DNA of 64,000 nucleotides from Leisingera methylohalidivorans DSM 14336 (lineage in GTDB: Bacteria; Pseudomonadota; Alphaproteobacteria; Rhodobacterales; Rhodobacteraceae). A program made the translations under genes and the position numbers. The stretch spans positions 131,462 to 195,461 of the forward strand of contig NC_023135.1 in NCBI RefSeq assembly GCF_000511355.1. The letters are read 5' to 3'. Below the pieces are notes generated by a model. The model worked only from the letters and a program-made list of their open reading frames with translations. It was not told the DNA's origin and did not search any database. This document shows, piece by piece, positions 1 to 8,926 of this stretch. The stretch's first letter is position 1. Every line of letters starts with the position of its first letter.

Positions 1-483
1 GGCCTCGCTGTAATAGGCATAGAACCGGCCCAGTTCATCGCGGCCTTCGTTCTCGCCCAGTTTCATCGCCAGGCACAATGTTCCGCCTTGGGTCAGTGCC
101 CGGTGGATGGAGGACAGATGGACGGCAAGTTCGGCCCGCGGAACATGCAGCAGGCTGAAATATGCCCAGATGCCGTCAAAGACCGCCTCGGCATCCAAAG
201 CTTCAAACCCGGTGACAGTGACCTCTATTCTATGCGTGGTGCGGGCGGCGTCTGCCATTTTCTGCGAGGCATCAAGCGCAGCCACTCGGTAACCCGCGTC
301 CCGAAAGCGTGCCGCCCAGTGGCCGGGGCCGCATCCGAGATCCAGCACCGTGCCGTTTTCGGGCAGGCGGGTGGTAAAGGCCAGGAAATCCGCCTCTTCC
401 CCGTTTGCCAAGCTGCCGGTAACCAGTTCGGCGTATTCCGCGGCGCGTTCGTCATAGACGCTGATTGTTCTGTCATCGCTCAT
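1..483 (-). CDS. Class I SAM-dependent methyltransferase (3' end beyond the window)
   Basis: The reverse strand is open for 161 codons from an ATG at 483 to the window edge, so the C-terminus is missing. The protein starts MSDDRTISVYDERAAEYAEL. It carries the glycine-rich SAM-binding motif I VLDLGCGPG at residues 46-54, followed by an acidic motif-II position (ALDAS, D71). This is the Methyltransf_11/25 type of Rossmann methyltransferase. The substrate cannot be told from sequence, since these small enzymes methylate metabolites, lipids or proteins. It lies just downstream of the LysE-type exporter gene on the same strand with about 20 bases between them, so the two are probably co-transcribed. 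Confidence 0.85.
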   Translation of the reverse strand, partial: MSDDRTISVYDERAAEYAELVTGSLANGEEADFLAFTTRLPENGTVLDLGCGPGHWAARFRDAGYRVAALDASQKMADAARTTHRIEVTVTGFEALDAEAVFDGIWAYFSLLHVPRAELAVHLSSIHRALTQGGTLCLAMKLGENEGRDELGRFYAYYSEA

Positions 484-505
484 CCGGTGGTCTCCTTAGC
501 CGCAC

Positions 506-1120
506 TCAGGTGCGTTCTGCGGCCAGCCGGGCGGCGAGGCCTGCAAAGACGGCGGCAAAGCCGCGGCTCATCCACTTCAGCACCCGCTCGCTGTTCAGCA
601 GATAAGTGCGGGCTTGGGCGGCAAATAGCCCGTAGAGTACGAAGATGGCAAAGGTCATTACCATGAATACCACCCCCAGAACGGACATCTCCATCGTGGC
701 ACTGGCAGGATTGCCGCTCAGGAACGGCGGCAGCAGCGCCAAGAAGAACACCGACAGCTTGGGGTTCAGGATGTTGATCAGCGCCCCGCGCCAGGCGATT
801 TTCCAGCCCGGCTGGGTGCTGCGTTTCGATCCTACCGCCAGCACAACACCGCTGCGCAGGGCCTGCCATGCGAGGTACAGCAAATAGGCTACGCCTGCGG
901 CCTTGACGATCTGAAACAGCAGGGCAGAGCTGTGCAGGACGGCCGCCAGCCCCAGGGTGGCGGCGGCGAGGTGCGGAACAATGCCGAATGTGCAGCCAAT
1001 TGCGGCCCAGACCACGGCGCTGCGGCCTTGGCCGAGACCTAGCGCCAGCGTATAGATGACGCCGGTGCCGGGAGCGAGAACAACAACAAATGCGGTAATC
1101 AGAAAGTGCAGCGAAATCAT
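506..1120 (-). CDS. LysE/RhtB family amino-acid exporter
   Basis: Predicted inner-membrane protein of 204 residues, normal for the LysE/RhtB superfamily, which exports amino acids or related metabolites. It begins MISLHFLITAFVVVLAPGTG with the typical P-G-P-like turn after the first helix, and has about six hydrophobic segments. The LNPKLSVFFLALLPPF stretch matches the conserved NPK-hFF signature before helix 4. I chose the ATG at 1120 because a GGAG element lies about ten bases upstream; an upstream in-frame ATG at 1162 lacks support. Substrate unknown. It precedes the methyltransferase gene on the same strand and is probably in one operon with it. Confidence 0.85.
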   Translation of the reverse strand: MISLHFLITAFVVVLAPGTGVIYTLALGLGQGRSAVVWAAIGCTFGIVPHLAAATLGLAAVLHSSALLFQIVKAAGVAYLLYLAWQALRSGVVLAVGSKRSTQPGWKIAWRGALINILNPKLSVFFLALLPPFLSGNPASATMEMSVLGVVFMVMTFAIFVLYGLFAAQARTYLLNSERVLKWMSRGFAAVFAGLAARLAAERT

Positions 1121-1216
1121 GAATACGGCTCCAGAAGTATGCCCGGGACTAGTGAATAACACGGTTAGTCCGCGCCGGGTGCGTTTTCTGTCGCCTGGAT
1201 TGCTCCCGCAGAAGGA

Positions 1217-2167
1217 TTATGCGGGCTGCCGCAATACCCGGGGCACCTTGAACTCCACGGTTTCCACGGCGGTTTCCACCACTTCGACGGTCACGTCAAA
1301 GCGGGCGCGGAAGGCGTCGATCACTTCGTTGACCAGCAGTTCCGGGGCGGAGGCGCCTGCAGTGATGGCAACCGATCCGATGCCTTCCAGGGCGCGCCAG
1401 TCGATGTTGTCCGCGCGCTGCACAAGCTGGGCGTAGTCGCAGCCGTTCTTGGCGCCAACCTCGACCAGGCGGCGGGAATTCGAGGAGTTCGGCGCGCCGA
1501 CCACCAGAAGCGCGTCGGCCTTGGGCGCCACCGATTTCACCGCTTCCTGGCGGTTGGTGGTGGCGTAACAGATGTCTTCTTTGTGCGGGCCGGTGATGTT
1601 CGGAAACCGCTGGTGCAGCGCTGCCACGATGCCCTTGGTGTCATCGACCGATAGGGTGGTCTGGGTGACATAGGCCAGTTGATCAGGGTCGCGCACGTCT
1701 ACCGTGGCCACGTCCTCGACGGTTTCCACCAGCAGCACCTCGCCGTCAGGCAGCTGGCCCATGGTACCGATGGTTTCCGGGTGGCCCTTGTGGCCGATCA
1801 TAATCATTTGCAGGCCGGCTTCAGCGTGGCGCTGGGCCTCGATATGCACCTTGGAGACCAGCGGGCAGGTGGCATCGACATAGACCATCTCGCGGCGGCT
1901 GGCCTCAGCCGGGACTGATTTTGGGACCCCGTGAGCGGAAAAGATTACCGGGCGGTCGTCAGGGCATTCGTCCAGCTCCTCAACAAACACCGCGCCCTTG
2001 TCGCGCAACGAGTCGACCACGAATTTGTTGTGCACGATTTCGTGGCGCACATAGACCGGAGCTCCCCATTTCGCGATCGCCATTTCAACAATCTTGATGG
2101 CGCGGTCCACACCGGCGCAAAAACCACGCGGCGCGGCAAGGTATAGGGTTAGGGCTGGCTTGGTCAT
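1217..2167 (-). CDS. ispH: 4-hydroxy-3-methylbut-2-enyl diphosphate reductase
   Basis: Last enzyme of the MEP isoprenoid pathway: a cytosolic iron-sulfur enzyme that reduces HMBPP to IPP and DMAPP. The 316-residue length is typical. The three cluster-ligating cysteines are visible at C17 (GFCAGV), C101 (DATCPLV) and C200 ([10 protein letters not shown]). So are the substrate-binding histidines H42, H79 and H129 and the catalytic E131 (GHPET). An AAGGAG site nine bases before the ATG at 2167 decides the start; an upstream ATG at 2209 would add 14 unlike residues. It is transcribed leftward, and its end lies about 100 bases from the divergent-facing exporter start. Identification is secure. Confidence 0.97.
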   Translation of the reverse strand: MTKPALTLYLAAPRGFCAGVDRAIKIVEMAIAKWGAPVYVRHEIVHNKFVVDSLRDKGAVFVEELDECPDDRPVIFSAHGVPKSVPAEASRREMVYVDATCPLVSKVHIEAQRHAEAGLQMIMIGHKGHPETIGTMGQLPDGEVLLVETVEDVATVDVRDPDQLAYVTQTTLSVDDTKGIVAALHQRFPNITGPHKEDICYATTNRQEAVKSVAPKADALLVVGAPNSSNSRRLVEVGAKNGCDYAQLVQRADNIDWRALEGIGSVAITAGASAPELLVNEVIDAFRARFDVTVEVVETAVETVEFKVPRVLRQPA

Positions 2168-2518
2168 TGGCGTCTCCTTGCGGCCAGAGGTAAGCGGTTC
2201 GCGCGGCAAGGTCCAGTGCCGGCGGGGTCGCAGCCGATGCGTCCGAAACTTGCCGCGGCGGCGCTAGCGAAGAGGCCGGAAAAGCCGCACTGGCAGCAGC
2301 AAATGTTTGAAATAGACAATTGGTGCCTCTGCGAGGCGGAGGCTGCCGCAGCCGTTCAGGCGGCCAAGTTCAGGCACATAGCGGCTAAGTTCAGCCGGTT
2401 GATCTGTCCATGCAAAACGCTGCTCGACTGCTGATAGCGTCACTCGCGCCAAATCACACACGGCAAACTGGTTTCCCGCCGCAATCAGATCAATAATCAT
2501 GCGGAGAAAAAGCTCTGT
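2168..2518. other. Gap with no convincing gene
   Basis: About 350 bases upstream of ispH. A 78-codon frame on the reverse strand (2264-2500) and a 72-codon frame on the forward strand (2216-2434) are open. Neither has a clear ribosome binding site or a family I recognise. The reverse frame reads somewhat protein-like in its middle (a SLSAVEQRF-like helix), so it could be a gene remnant. The ispH promoter should lie in the 2168-2260 part, but I cannot point to convincing hexamers. Confidence 0.4.
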
Positions 2519-2557
2519 CCGGAATAAGGCACCGCCCCATCGGGCGCCTTGTTCCGG
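2519..2557 (-). terminator. Stem-loop terminator after the NYN gene
   Basis: Long inverted repeat with arms CCGGAATAAGGC and GCCTTGTTCCGG, an inner GCCC/GGGC stem and a four-base loop, with a three-base bulge. It begins ten bases past the stop codon of the NYN-domain gene. On the reverse strand a T-rich stretch (GAGCTTTTTC) follows a few bases later, so it probably ends that transcript. Confidence 0.6.
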
Positions 2558-2567
2558 TAAGTTTTGC

Positions 2568-3137
2568 TTAGCCGTGTGCTGCTGTCGCTGAACGCGGTTC
2601 GCTTTGCTCGCGCGGCGGGCGCCCGATGACGTCGCGCAATTCTTCCAGCTCGATGAAATTGTCAGCCTGGCGGCGCAGATCGTCAGAGATCATCGGCGGC
2701 TGGCTGCGGATGGTCGAAACCACCGAGACGCGTACGCCCTGGCGCTGCAGGCTGGCGATCAGAGGACGGAAATCGCCATCACCGGAGAACAGCACGATAT
2801 GGTCCACCCGCGGGGCCAATTCCATGGCATCGACGGTAAGTTCGATATCCATGTTGCCTTTGACTTTGCGGCGGCCCATGCTGTCGGTGTATTCCTTGGC
2901 CGGTTTGGTGACCATGGTGAAGCCGTTGTAATGCAGCCAGTCGACCAGCGGGCGGATCGGTGAATACTCGTCATTCTCCAGCAGGGCAGTGTAATAAAAG
3001 GCCCGCAGAAGCTTGCCGCGGCGCATGAATTCTTGCCGCAAAAGCTTATAGTCGATGTCAAACCCAAGCGCCTTAGCTGCGGCGTATAGGTTCGACCCGT
3101 CTATGAACAGCGCAAGCCGTTCGTCTTTGTAAAACAT
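2568..3137 (-). CDS. NYN (PIN-like) domain protein, LabA/DUF88 family
   Basis: A 189-residue protein of the NYN family, PIN-fold proteins predicted to be RNases. The acidic metal-site positions expected for the fold are visible: D13 and N16 in LFIDGSNLY, D97 in GNMDIEL, and D120/D122 in FSGDGDF. The C-terminal 30 residues are basic and low in complexity. LabA-type proteins have been linked to RNA turnover and, in cyanobacteria, to circadian output; the role here is unknown. It diverges from folK across a 137-base intergenic region and is a single-gene unit followed by its own stem-loop. No target RNA or partner can be inferred from the context. Confidence 0.88.
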   Translation of the reverse strand: MFYKDERLALFIDGSNLYAAAKALGFDIDYKLLRQEFMRRGKLLRAFYYTALLENDEYSPIRPLVDWLHYNGFTMVTKPAKEYTDSMGRRKVKGNMDIELTVDAMELAPRVDHIVLFSGDGDFRPLIASLQRQGVRVSVVSTIRSQPPMISDDLRRQADNFIELEELRDVIGRPPREQSEPRSATAAHG

Positions 3138-3274
3138 AAAATGTTCCTTCCGGTATAACCGTCCCGGCCGGGTGTTCCGTGAGTGAGTGCTTGAAATCAG
3201 CGAGACGGGTGGACTTAATGTAAGTTATTTGTCATCTGCCGCAAGTATACTGCCATTCTGAAATAGGGTCAAAA

Positions 3275-3844
3275 ATGGCCGGAAATCTGAAAACTTCCCT
3301 CATCGCGCTTGGCGGCAACCTGCCTGTGGACGCTGATGCGCCGCAAGCCACCTTGTCAAAGGCCGTTGCCGCTTTGCAATCCGATGATGTTGTGCTGCGC
3401 CGCGTCTCACGGTTCTTTCAGACGCCCTGTTTTCCGGCAGGCGCCGGGCCGGATTATGTGAACGCTGCAGTTGCGGTTGAGACATCTTTGACCGCGCGCG
3501 CGCTGCTGGCGCGCTTGCATGAGATTGAAGAACAGTTTGACCGGGTGCGGGAGCAACGCTGGGGGATGCGTACGCTTGATCTGGATTTGATTGACCACGG
3601 CGGCGCGGTCCTGCCGGATGCGGACGGGTTTGCCCGCTGGCAGGGGCTGCCGCTGGAGACCCAGATGCAGGAGGCGCCCGGACAGCTGATCCTGCCGCAT
3701 CCGCGCATTCAGGACCGCGCCTTTGTGCTGGTGCCGCTTTGCGATATTACCCCGCGCTGGCGCCACCCGGTGCTGCAGAAAACCGCTGCCGGGCTGCTGG
3801 CGGAATTGCCGCCGGCAGATGTGGCAGAGGTCACGCCGCTGTAA
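3275..3844 (+). CDS. folK: 2-amino-4-hydroxy-6-hydroxymethyldihydropteridine diphosphokinase
   Basis: HPPK transfers pyrophosphate from ATP to the pterin precursor in folate synthesis. The 189 residues include the N-terminal ALGGN substrate loop (11-15), the signature RWGMRTLDLDL (95-105) with the two magnesium-binding aspartates D102 and D104, and the LPHPRIQDRAFVL block near the C-terminus. The enzyme is cytosolic and slightly longer than the E. coli one because of an insertion after the signature (about residues 112-135). No folP or folB neighbour is visible, so it stands apart from the rest of the folate pathway. A small hairpin with a T-run follows immediately, separating it from rpoZ. 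Confidence 0.95.
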   Translation: MAGNLKTSLIALGGNLPVDADAPQATLSKAVAALQSDDVVLRRVSRFFQTPCFPAGAGPDYVNAAVAVETSLTARALLARLHEIEEQFDRVREQRWGMRTLDLDLIDHGGAVLPDADGFARWQGLPLETQMQEAPGQLILPHPRIQDRAFVLVPLCDITPRWRHPVLQKTAAGLLAELPPADVAEVTPL

Positions 3845-3864
3845 GCCGCGCAATGCGGCGTTTT
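3845..3864 (+). terminator. Intrinsic terminator after folK
   Basis: GCCGC-GCAAT-GCGGC hairpin directly after the folK stop codon, followed by GTTTT. The stem is short at five base pairs but all G-C. Confidence 0.6.
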
Positions 3865-3870
3865 CCGCTC

Positions 3871-3899
3871 TTGTCAAGGGAAAGGTTTGGGCGTAAATG
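3871..3899 (+). promoter_or_regulatory. Candidate sigma-70 promoter of rpoZ
   Basis: TTGTCA (3871-3876) and TAAATG (3894-3899) are separated by exactly 17 bases and lie about 40 bases before the rpoZ start, just after the folK hairpin. The match is visual and has not been tested. Confidence 0.55.
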
Positions 3900-3937
3900 T
3901 CTGCCTTCTGGACCCGGAATGAATTGGAGAGTCGCTG

Positions 3938-4291
3938 ATGGCCCGCGTGACGGTTGAAGATTGCGTAGACAAGGTGCCCAACCGCTTTGAGCTGGTGATG
4001 CTGGCAGCGCATCGCGCCCGCGAAATTTCGGCAGGTGCTCCAATCACCGTGGACCGTGACAACGACAAAAACCCGGTCGTTTCCTTGCGTGAAATCGCTG
4101 ATGAGACACAAAGCGCAGACGATCTGCGCGAACGCCTGATCGAAGGCAATCAGACCCAGATTGAGGTCGATGAGCCGGAAGAAGATTCGATGGCTCTGCT
4201 GATGGGCGCGGATAACGATAAGCCCGCCGATGACGATATGTCTGAAGAGAAACTGCTGCGCGCGCTGATGGAGGCCCAGGGCCAGGGCTGA
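3938..4291 (+). CDS. rpoZ: RNA polymerase omega subunit
   Basis: Omega assists folding and assembly of the beta-prime subunit and is part of the ppGpp binding site in many proteobacteria. The 117-residue protein starts [20 protein letters not shown], the conserved omega N-terminus, with HRAREISAG following. The alphaproteobacterial acidic C-terminal tail is present (about residues 85-117). It lies 36 bases upstream of the RelA/SpoT gene, the conserved rpoZ-spoT arrangement, so the stringent-response enzyme and the polymerase subunit that senses its product are likely co-expressed. Confidence 0.97.
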   Translation: MARVTVEDCVDKVPNRFELVMLAAHRAREISAGAPITVDRDNDKNPVVSLREIADETQSADDLRERLIEGNQTQIEVDEPEEDSMALLMGADNDKPADDDMSEEKLLRALMEAQGQG

Positions 4292-4327
4292 GGCGTGCGC
4301 TGACGAAATTGAGGCTGCGGACCGGAC

Positions 4328-6475
4328 ATGAACTCCCCCGATATTTCCGCTGGAGATCTGCTTGCTCTGGTCCGCAACTACAACCCGAAGACAAATGCGG
4401 ACAGAATCGCCGAGGCTTATGCCTTCGGCGAGCAGATGCATGAAGGGCAATTCCGCCATTCCGGCGAACCCTATTTCACGCATCCGGTTGCCGTCGCAGC
4501 CATTCTGACCGAGCAGCGCTTGGATGATGCGACGATCATCACCGCGCTTTTGCATGACACCATCGAAGACACCAAGGCCTCCTACGAGGAAGTCACCCGC
4601 CGTTTTGGCGATGAGGTGGCGATGCTGGTCGACGGCGTTACCAAATTGACCAACTTGCAGCTCAGCAGCCGCGAGACCAAGCAGGCGGAAAACTTCCGCA
4701 AGCTGTTCATGGCGATGTCCAAAGATCTGCGGGTTATCCTGGTCAAGCTTGCCGACCGGCTGCACAACATGCGCACAATCAAGGCGATGCGCCCGGAAAA
4801 GCAGGCCCAGAAGGCGCGCGAGACGATGGATATCTATGCGCCTCTGGCGGGCCGCATGGGGATGCAGTGGATGCGCGAGGAGTTGGAGGATCTGGCGTTC
4901 CGCGTGCTTAACGCCGAAGGCCGCCAGTCGATCATCCGCCGTTTCGTGACCCTGCAGCGCGAAACAGGCGATGTAATTCACCGGATCACCGGCGACATGC
5001 GGCTGGAGCTGGAAAAGACCGGGATCGAGGCGGAGGTCTTTGGCCGTGCCAAGAAACCCTATTCGATCTGGCGCAAGATGCAGGCCAAGGATCAGGGCTT
5101 CTCGCGGCTTTCGGATATCTACGGCTTCCGCGTTATCACCACTTCCGAAGAGGACGCCTACCGCGCGCTTGGGGCGATTCACCAGCGCTGGCGGGCGGTG
5201 CCGGGCCGGTTCAAGGATTACATCAGCCAGCCGAAATCCAACGGTTACCGCTCGATCCATACCACGGTTTCTGGCCGGGACGGCAAGCGGGTTGAGGTGC
5301 AAATCCGCACCCGGCAGATGCATGACGTGGCCGAAACCGGGGTGGCGGCCCATTGGTCTTATCGCGACGGTGTGCGCACGGAAAACCCCTTTGCGGTAGA
5401 TCCGGCCAAATGGATCGCCTCGTTGACCGAGCAATTCGACGCCGAGGATGATCACGACGAATTCCTCGAGGCGGTGAAGCTCGAGATGTATTCCGATCAG
5501 GTGTTCTGCTTCACGCCCAAGGGCGATGTGATCAAACTGCCCAAGGGCGCGACGCCGATCGATTTTGCCTATGCCATCCATACCCGCATCGGCCATGCCT
5601 GCGTCGGTGCCAAGGTGGACGGGATCCGGGTGCCGCTGTGGACCCGGCTGCGCAACGGCCAATCTGTGGATGTGATCACCGCCGAGGGACAGACCCCGCA
5701 GTTAAGCTGGCTGGAGATTGCCACCACTGGTAAGGCCCGTACCGCGATCCGCCGCGCTCTGCGCGAGGCGGACCGGGCGCGGTTTGTGAAACTGGGCCAT
5801 GAACTGGCACGCTCGGCTTTTGAGCATGTCGGCAAGAAGGCCACTGACAAGGCGCTCGAAACTGCTGCACGCGCCCTGCGAGCGGGCGGGGTGAATGAGC
5901 TGCTTGCGCGGTTAGGGGCGGCAGAGATCACCGCGCATGACGTGGTGCAATCGGTTTATCCGGAACTGACCACCACTGGCGATGGCGACGAAATTTCTCC
6001 GCGCCGGGCCGTGGTCGGCTTGGAACCGGGGCAGAGCTTTGAGCGTGCGCCTTGCTGCCAGCCGCTGCCGGGCGAACGCATCATCGGTATCACCTACCGC
6101 GGCCGCGGGGTGGTGGTGCATTCCGCGGATTGCGACAAGCTGGGCGAGTTTGAAGATCAGCCGGAGCGCTGGATGGATGTGCAGTGGCACAGCGGAACCC
6201 ATCCGGCGGCTTATGGCACAACATTGGAACTGACCATCGGCAATGACGCCGGTGTGCTGGGACGCATTTGCACATTGATTGGTGAGAAAAAGGCCAATAT
6301 TTCGGACCTTGAATTTGTTGACAGGAAACCAGACTTTTACCGGCTTATGATCAATGTGGAGTTGCGGGATGTGGAGCAGCTGCACTCGCTGATGCTGACG
6401 CTTGAAGCCGAAAGCGATGTTGCCGCGGTGGCGCGGTTCCGTGACAAGCCGGAAGAGCGCCATTTTCCGGGATAA
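4328..6475 (+). CDS. Bifunctional (p)ppGpp synthetase/hydrolase (Rsh, RelA/SpoT family)
   Basis: Long Rsh enzyme of 715 residues that makes and degrades the stringent-response alarmone. In order: an HD hydrolase domain with H52 and the HD pair at 76-77 (LLHDTIEDT); a synthetase domain at about 240-350 with the RFKDYISQPKSNGYRSIHT block; a TGS domain at about 385-450; and a C-terminal ACT domain at about 635-705. Both catalytic domains look intact, so it is probably the single bifunctional Rsh usual in alphaproteobacteria. Symbols relA, spoT and rsh are all in use, so I give none. It follows rpoZ closely and precedes the DUF2062 gene by 43 bases. Confidence 0.96.
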   Translation: MNSPDISAGDLLALVRNYNPKTNADRIAEAYAFGEQMHEGQFRHSGEPYFTHPVAVAAILTEQRLDDATIITALLHDTIEDTKASYEEVTRRFGDEVAMLVDGVTKLTNLQLSSRETKQAENFRKLFMAMSKDLRVILVKLADRLHNMRTIKAMRPEKQAQKARETMDIYAPLAGRMGMQWMREELEDLAFRVLNAEGRQSIIRRFVTLQRETGDVIHRITGDMRLELEKTGIEAEVFGRAKKPYSIWRKMQAKDQGFSRLSDIYGFRVITTSEEDAYRALGAIHQRWRAVPGRFKDYISQPKSNGYRSIHTTVSGRDGKRVEVQIRTRQMHDVAETGVAAHWSYRDGVRTENPFAVDPAKWIASLTEQFDAEDDHDEFLEAVKLEMYSDQVFCFTPKGDVIKLPKGATPIDFAYAIHTRIGHACVGAKVDGIRVPLWTRLRNGQSVDVITAEGQTPQLSWLEIATTGKARTAIRRALREADRARFVKLGHELARSAFEHVGKKATDKALETAARALRAGGVNELLARLGAAEITAHDVVQSVYPELTTTGDGDEISPRRAVVGLEPGQSFERAPCCQPLPGERIIGITYRGRGVVVHSADCDKLGEFEDQPERWMDVQWHSGTHPAAYGTTLELTIGNDAGVLGRICTLIGEKKANISDLEFVDRKPDFYRLMINVELRDVEQLHSLMLTLEAESDVAAVARFRDKPEERHFPG

Positions 6476-6518
6476 GCCGATGAAACTTTGAGCCGGGAAC
6501 TGGGAAGGACGCACAGCT

Positions 6519-7160
6519 TTGGTATTCAGGCGCCGGGACAGACGTCCGCCCCTCCGGGCGCTGGCGGATTTTCTCTGGCCGCGCGGCGGCTGGGGAAGGG
6601 CGTTCCTGTATGTGAAGCACCGGGTGCGGCGGCTGCCCGATTCGCCTGAACGCATCGCCCGCGGCATCTGGGCCGGAGTGTTCACCACCTTCACGCCCTT
6701 TTACGGGCTGCACTTCCTTGTCGCGGCGATCATTTCCCGGCTGATGAATGGCAATATTCTGGCCTCGCTCAGCGCCACCTTCTTTGGCAACCCGCTGACC
6801 TATGTGCCGATCGGGGTGGCCTCGCTGCAGACCGGGCACTGGATTCTTGGGACCGAGTTCGACGAAGAAGTCGACAAATCCCTGATGGGCAAATTTCTGG
6901 ACGCGGGGGGCGATCTGAAGGACAACCTGTTTGCGCTGTTCCTGGACAAGCCCGCCGACTGGCAGGGGCTGCACCTGTTCTATAACGAGGTTTTCTACCC
7001 CTATATGATCGGCGGCATCATTCCCGGCATCATTTCCGCGTCCGTCTGCTATATGCTCAGCCTGCCCGTGATCCGAGTCTATCAGCAGCGCCGCCGGGCC
7101 AAGATCAAGGCCAAGTTCGAGGCCATCAAGCAGCGCGCCGAAGTCGACACCGGCTGCTGA
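6519..7160 (+). CDS. DUF2062 domain-containing membrane protein
   Basis: A 213-residue protein matching the DUF2062 pattern: a basic N-terminus, then IARGIWAGVFTTFTPFYGLH, SATFFGNPLTY, and two or three hydrophobic helices, the last at about 165-190. The function of the family is unknown. The start is a TTG with a GGAAGG site nine bases upstream; no ATG fits. It sits between the Rsh gene and pdxJ in the same direction, an order I recall as common in Rhodobacteraceae, and is probably the last gene of the rpoZ-rsh transcript. Confidence 0.85.
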   Translation: MVFRRRDRRPPLRALADFLWPRGGWGRAFLYVKHRVRRLPDSPERIARGIWAGVFTTFTPFYGLHFLVAAIISRLMNGNILASLSATFFGNPLTYVPIGVASLQTGHWILGTEFDEEVDKSLMGKFLDAGGDLKDNLFALFLDKPADWQGLHLFYNEVFYPYMIGGIIPGIISASVCYMLSLPVIRVYQQRRRAKIKAKFEAIKQRAEVDTGC

Positions 7161-7266
7161 GCCGTGCCGCCGGATTGTACCATTATCGCCAGCAGGGTTG
7201 CTCTTGCCCGCAGGCTGTCTAGTCTTTGCGTAAAAGCTTTGACTTCAGACGGATGAGACAGCTGTC

Positions 7267-8016
7267 ATGACACAGAACAAATTGCGCCTGGGTGTGAATA
7301 TCGACCACGTCGCCACGGTGCGCAACGCCCGCGGCGGTGCCTATCCGGACCCGGTCCGCGCGGCAAAACTGGCCGAAGAGGCTGGCGCCGACGGTATCAC
7401 CGCGCATCTGCGCGAAGACCGCCGCCATATCACAGATGCCGATATCGACAGGCTGATGGAGGCGCTTACGGTGCCACTGAATTTTGAGATGGCGGCGACG
7501 GAGGAAATGCAAAAAATTGCCCTGCGCCACAAGCCGCACGCGGTTTGCATCGTGCCGGAAAAACGCGAGGAACGCACCACCGAAGGCGGGCTGGAAGTCG
7601 CCCGTGAGGAAAACCGCCTGGCCCATTACATCGCACCTCTGCGCGACGCAGGCTGCCGGGTGTCGATCTTCATTGCCGCCGATAGAAAACAGATCGAAGC
7701 CGCGCACCGGATCGGCGCCGAGGTGATCGAACTGCACACCGGTGCCTATTGCGACTACCACGCCGAGGCCAGGTTTGAGGACCGTGACCGCGAATTGGAC
7801 GCATTGCGCGAGATGTCGGCCTATGCCCATTCCCTGGGGCTGGAAGTGCATGCCGGGCATGGCCTCACTTATGATACCGTAAAACCGGTTGCGGCCTTCC
7901 CGGAGGTCAAAGAGCTGAATATAGGCCATTTCCTGATTGGCGAGGCAGTCTTCCGGGGCCTTACCCCGGCAGTGCAGAAAATGCGGCGGATGATGGATGA
8001 AGCGCGGGAGAGATAA
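7267..8016 (+). CDS. pdxJ: Pyridoxine 5'-phosphate synthase
   Basis: Condenses 1-deoxy-D-xylulose 5-phosphate with 3-amino-2-oxopropyl phosphate to form pyridoxine 5'-phosphate, the last step of DXP-dependent vitamin B6 synthesis. The 249-residue TIM barrel begins with LRLGVNIDHVATVRNARGG, the PdxJ signature, with D13 and H14 in it. HLREDRRHI, ELHTGAYC and the C-terminal LNIGHFLIGEAVFRGL phosphate-binding loop are also clear. It starts a run pdxJ - small membrane protein - acpS - lepB - rnc with very short spacings, so these genes are likely one operon. Confidence 0.96.
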   Translation: MTQNKLRLGVNIDHVATVRNARGGAYPDPVRAAKLAEEAGADGITAHLREDRRHITDADIDRLMEALTVPLNFEMAATEEMQKIALRHKPHAVCIVPEKREERTTEGGLEVAREENRLAHYIAPLRDAGCRVSIFIAADRKQIEAAHRIGAEVIELHTGAYCDYHAEARFEDRDRELDALREMSAYAHSLGLEVHAGHGLTYDTVKPVAAFPEVKELNIGHFLIGEAVFRGLTPAVQKMRRMMDEARER

Positions 8017-8020
8017 GGGC

Positions 8021-8440
8021 ATGCACGTTAATTTGATCCGCTACGGTCTGCTCTGGATGGCAGCTTCAATCGGCATGATGCTTTTGGGGTTGGTGCTGAC
8101 GCAGTTCGGGGTCGGCATGCCGGCCGGACTGGCAACGGTTCTGCCGCCTATGTTTGCCGCAGTTCTTGAAGGAATGCGCATCGCGCAGACAATCCGGGCA
8201 CCGCTGGACGGAAAATCGGCCTGGGTCAATGCTGCGGCGATGACCGGCGTCGTTGCGCTGCTGACCATCGTTCAGCTGCCGCTCTACTGGAACAACCCGG
8301 TGATCGCTGAAGCGCGGGCGACCATTCCTGCCCTGTATCTCGCAGGACTTTTTGTGCTGCTGCTGGCAGTCATCCTGATGGTCAACCGTTTGTTTCTGGC
8401 GCATGGCATCAAACTGGGGCTGAAACGGCTGGAAGAATGA
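8021..8440 (+). CDS. Small four-helix membrane protein, possibly ABZJ_00895 family
   Basis: A 139-residue, very hydrophobic protein with four predicted membrane helices (about 8-30, 35-50, 70-90 and 105-128). The ATG at 8021 is preceded by GGAGAG; an earlier in-frame ATG inside pdxJ (7997) is less likely. It overlaps the acpS start by four bases (ATGA), so translation is probably coupled. The architecture resembles the small membrane family annotated as ABZJ_00895, but I hold that assignment weakly. Function unknown. Confidence 0.75.
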   Translation: MHVNLIRYGLLWMAASIGMMLLGLVLTQFGVGMPAGLATVLPPMFAAVLEGMRIAQTIRAPLDGKSAWVNAAAMTGVVALLTIVQLPLYWNNPVIAEARATIPALYLAGLFVLLLAVILMVNRLFLAHGIKLGLKRLEE

Positions 8441-8868
8441 TCCTGGGCGTGGGAACCGATCTGGCCAATATCGAGCGTATCCAGCGCACGCTGGACCGCT
8501 TCGGCGACAGGTTCCGCAACCGGGTTTTCACCGAAACCGAACAGAAGAAGGCCGAACGCCGCCGCGACGTGGCGGGCACCTATGCCAAACGCTGGGCCGC
8601 CAAGGAAGCCTGTTCCAAGGCGCTGGGCACCGGGCTGCGCATGGGAATCGCCTGGAGGGACATGGCGGTTACCAACTTGCGTACGGGTCAGCCGGTGATG
8701 CATGTGACAGGCTGGGCCGCTGAACGCCTTCGCGAAATGACCCCGCCGGCCCATGAAGCGGTGATCCATGTGACGTTGACGGATGACCACCCCTGGGCGC
8801 AGGCCTTTGTGGTGATTGAGGCGCGTCCCATGACCGCGAACCCGGAGGAATTGCCCGCCGGAACTTGA
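8437..8868 (+). CDS. acpS: Holo-[acyl-carrier-protein] synthase
   Basis: Transfers 4'-phosphopantetheine from CoA to apo-ACP in fatty-acid synthesis. The 143-residue protein has [14 protein letters not shown] at the N-terminus, with the metal-binding D8, and the second signature [12 protein letters not shown] (53-64), with E57. These are the two hallmark blocks of AcpS-type enzymes. The ATGA overlap with the upstream membrane-protein gene and the short gap to lepB put it in the pdxJ-to-rnc operon, where acpS-lepB-rnc is a familiar alphaproteobacterial order. Confidence 0.96.
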   Translation: MILGVGTDLANIERIQRTLDRFGDRFRNRVFTETEQKKAERRRDVAGTYAKRWAAKEACSKALGTGLRMGIAWRDMAVTNLRTGQPVMHVTGWAAERLREMTPPAHEAVIHVTLTDDHPWAQAFVVIEARPMTANPEELPAGT

Positions 8869-8926
8869 CTTGGCCCCTTCAGGCCCGCATGTAGCCCCGG
8901 ACCCTGTTTCCAAACCGGAGAGCCTG

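Noticed and set aside
2264..2500. 78-codon reverse-strand frame upstream of ispH
   Set aside because: It has no ribosome site, recognisable family or clear context. Kept only as a remark in the gap entry.
3407..5662. 751-codon reverse frame across folK, rpoZ and the Rsh gene
   Set aside because: It spans three well-supported genes on the other strand and has no homology pattern; an artefact of codon usage.
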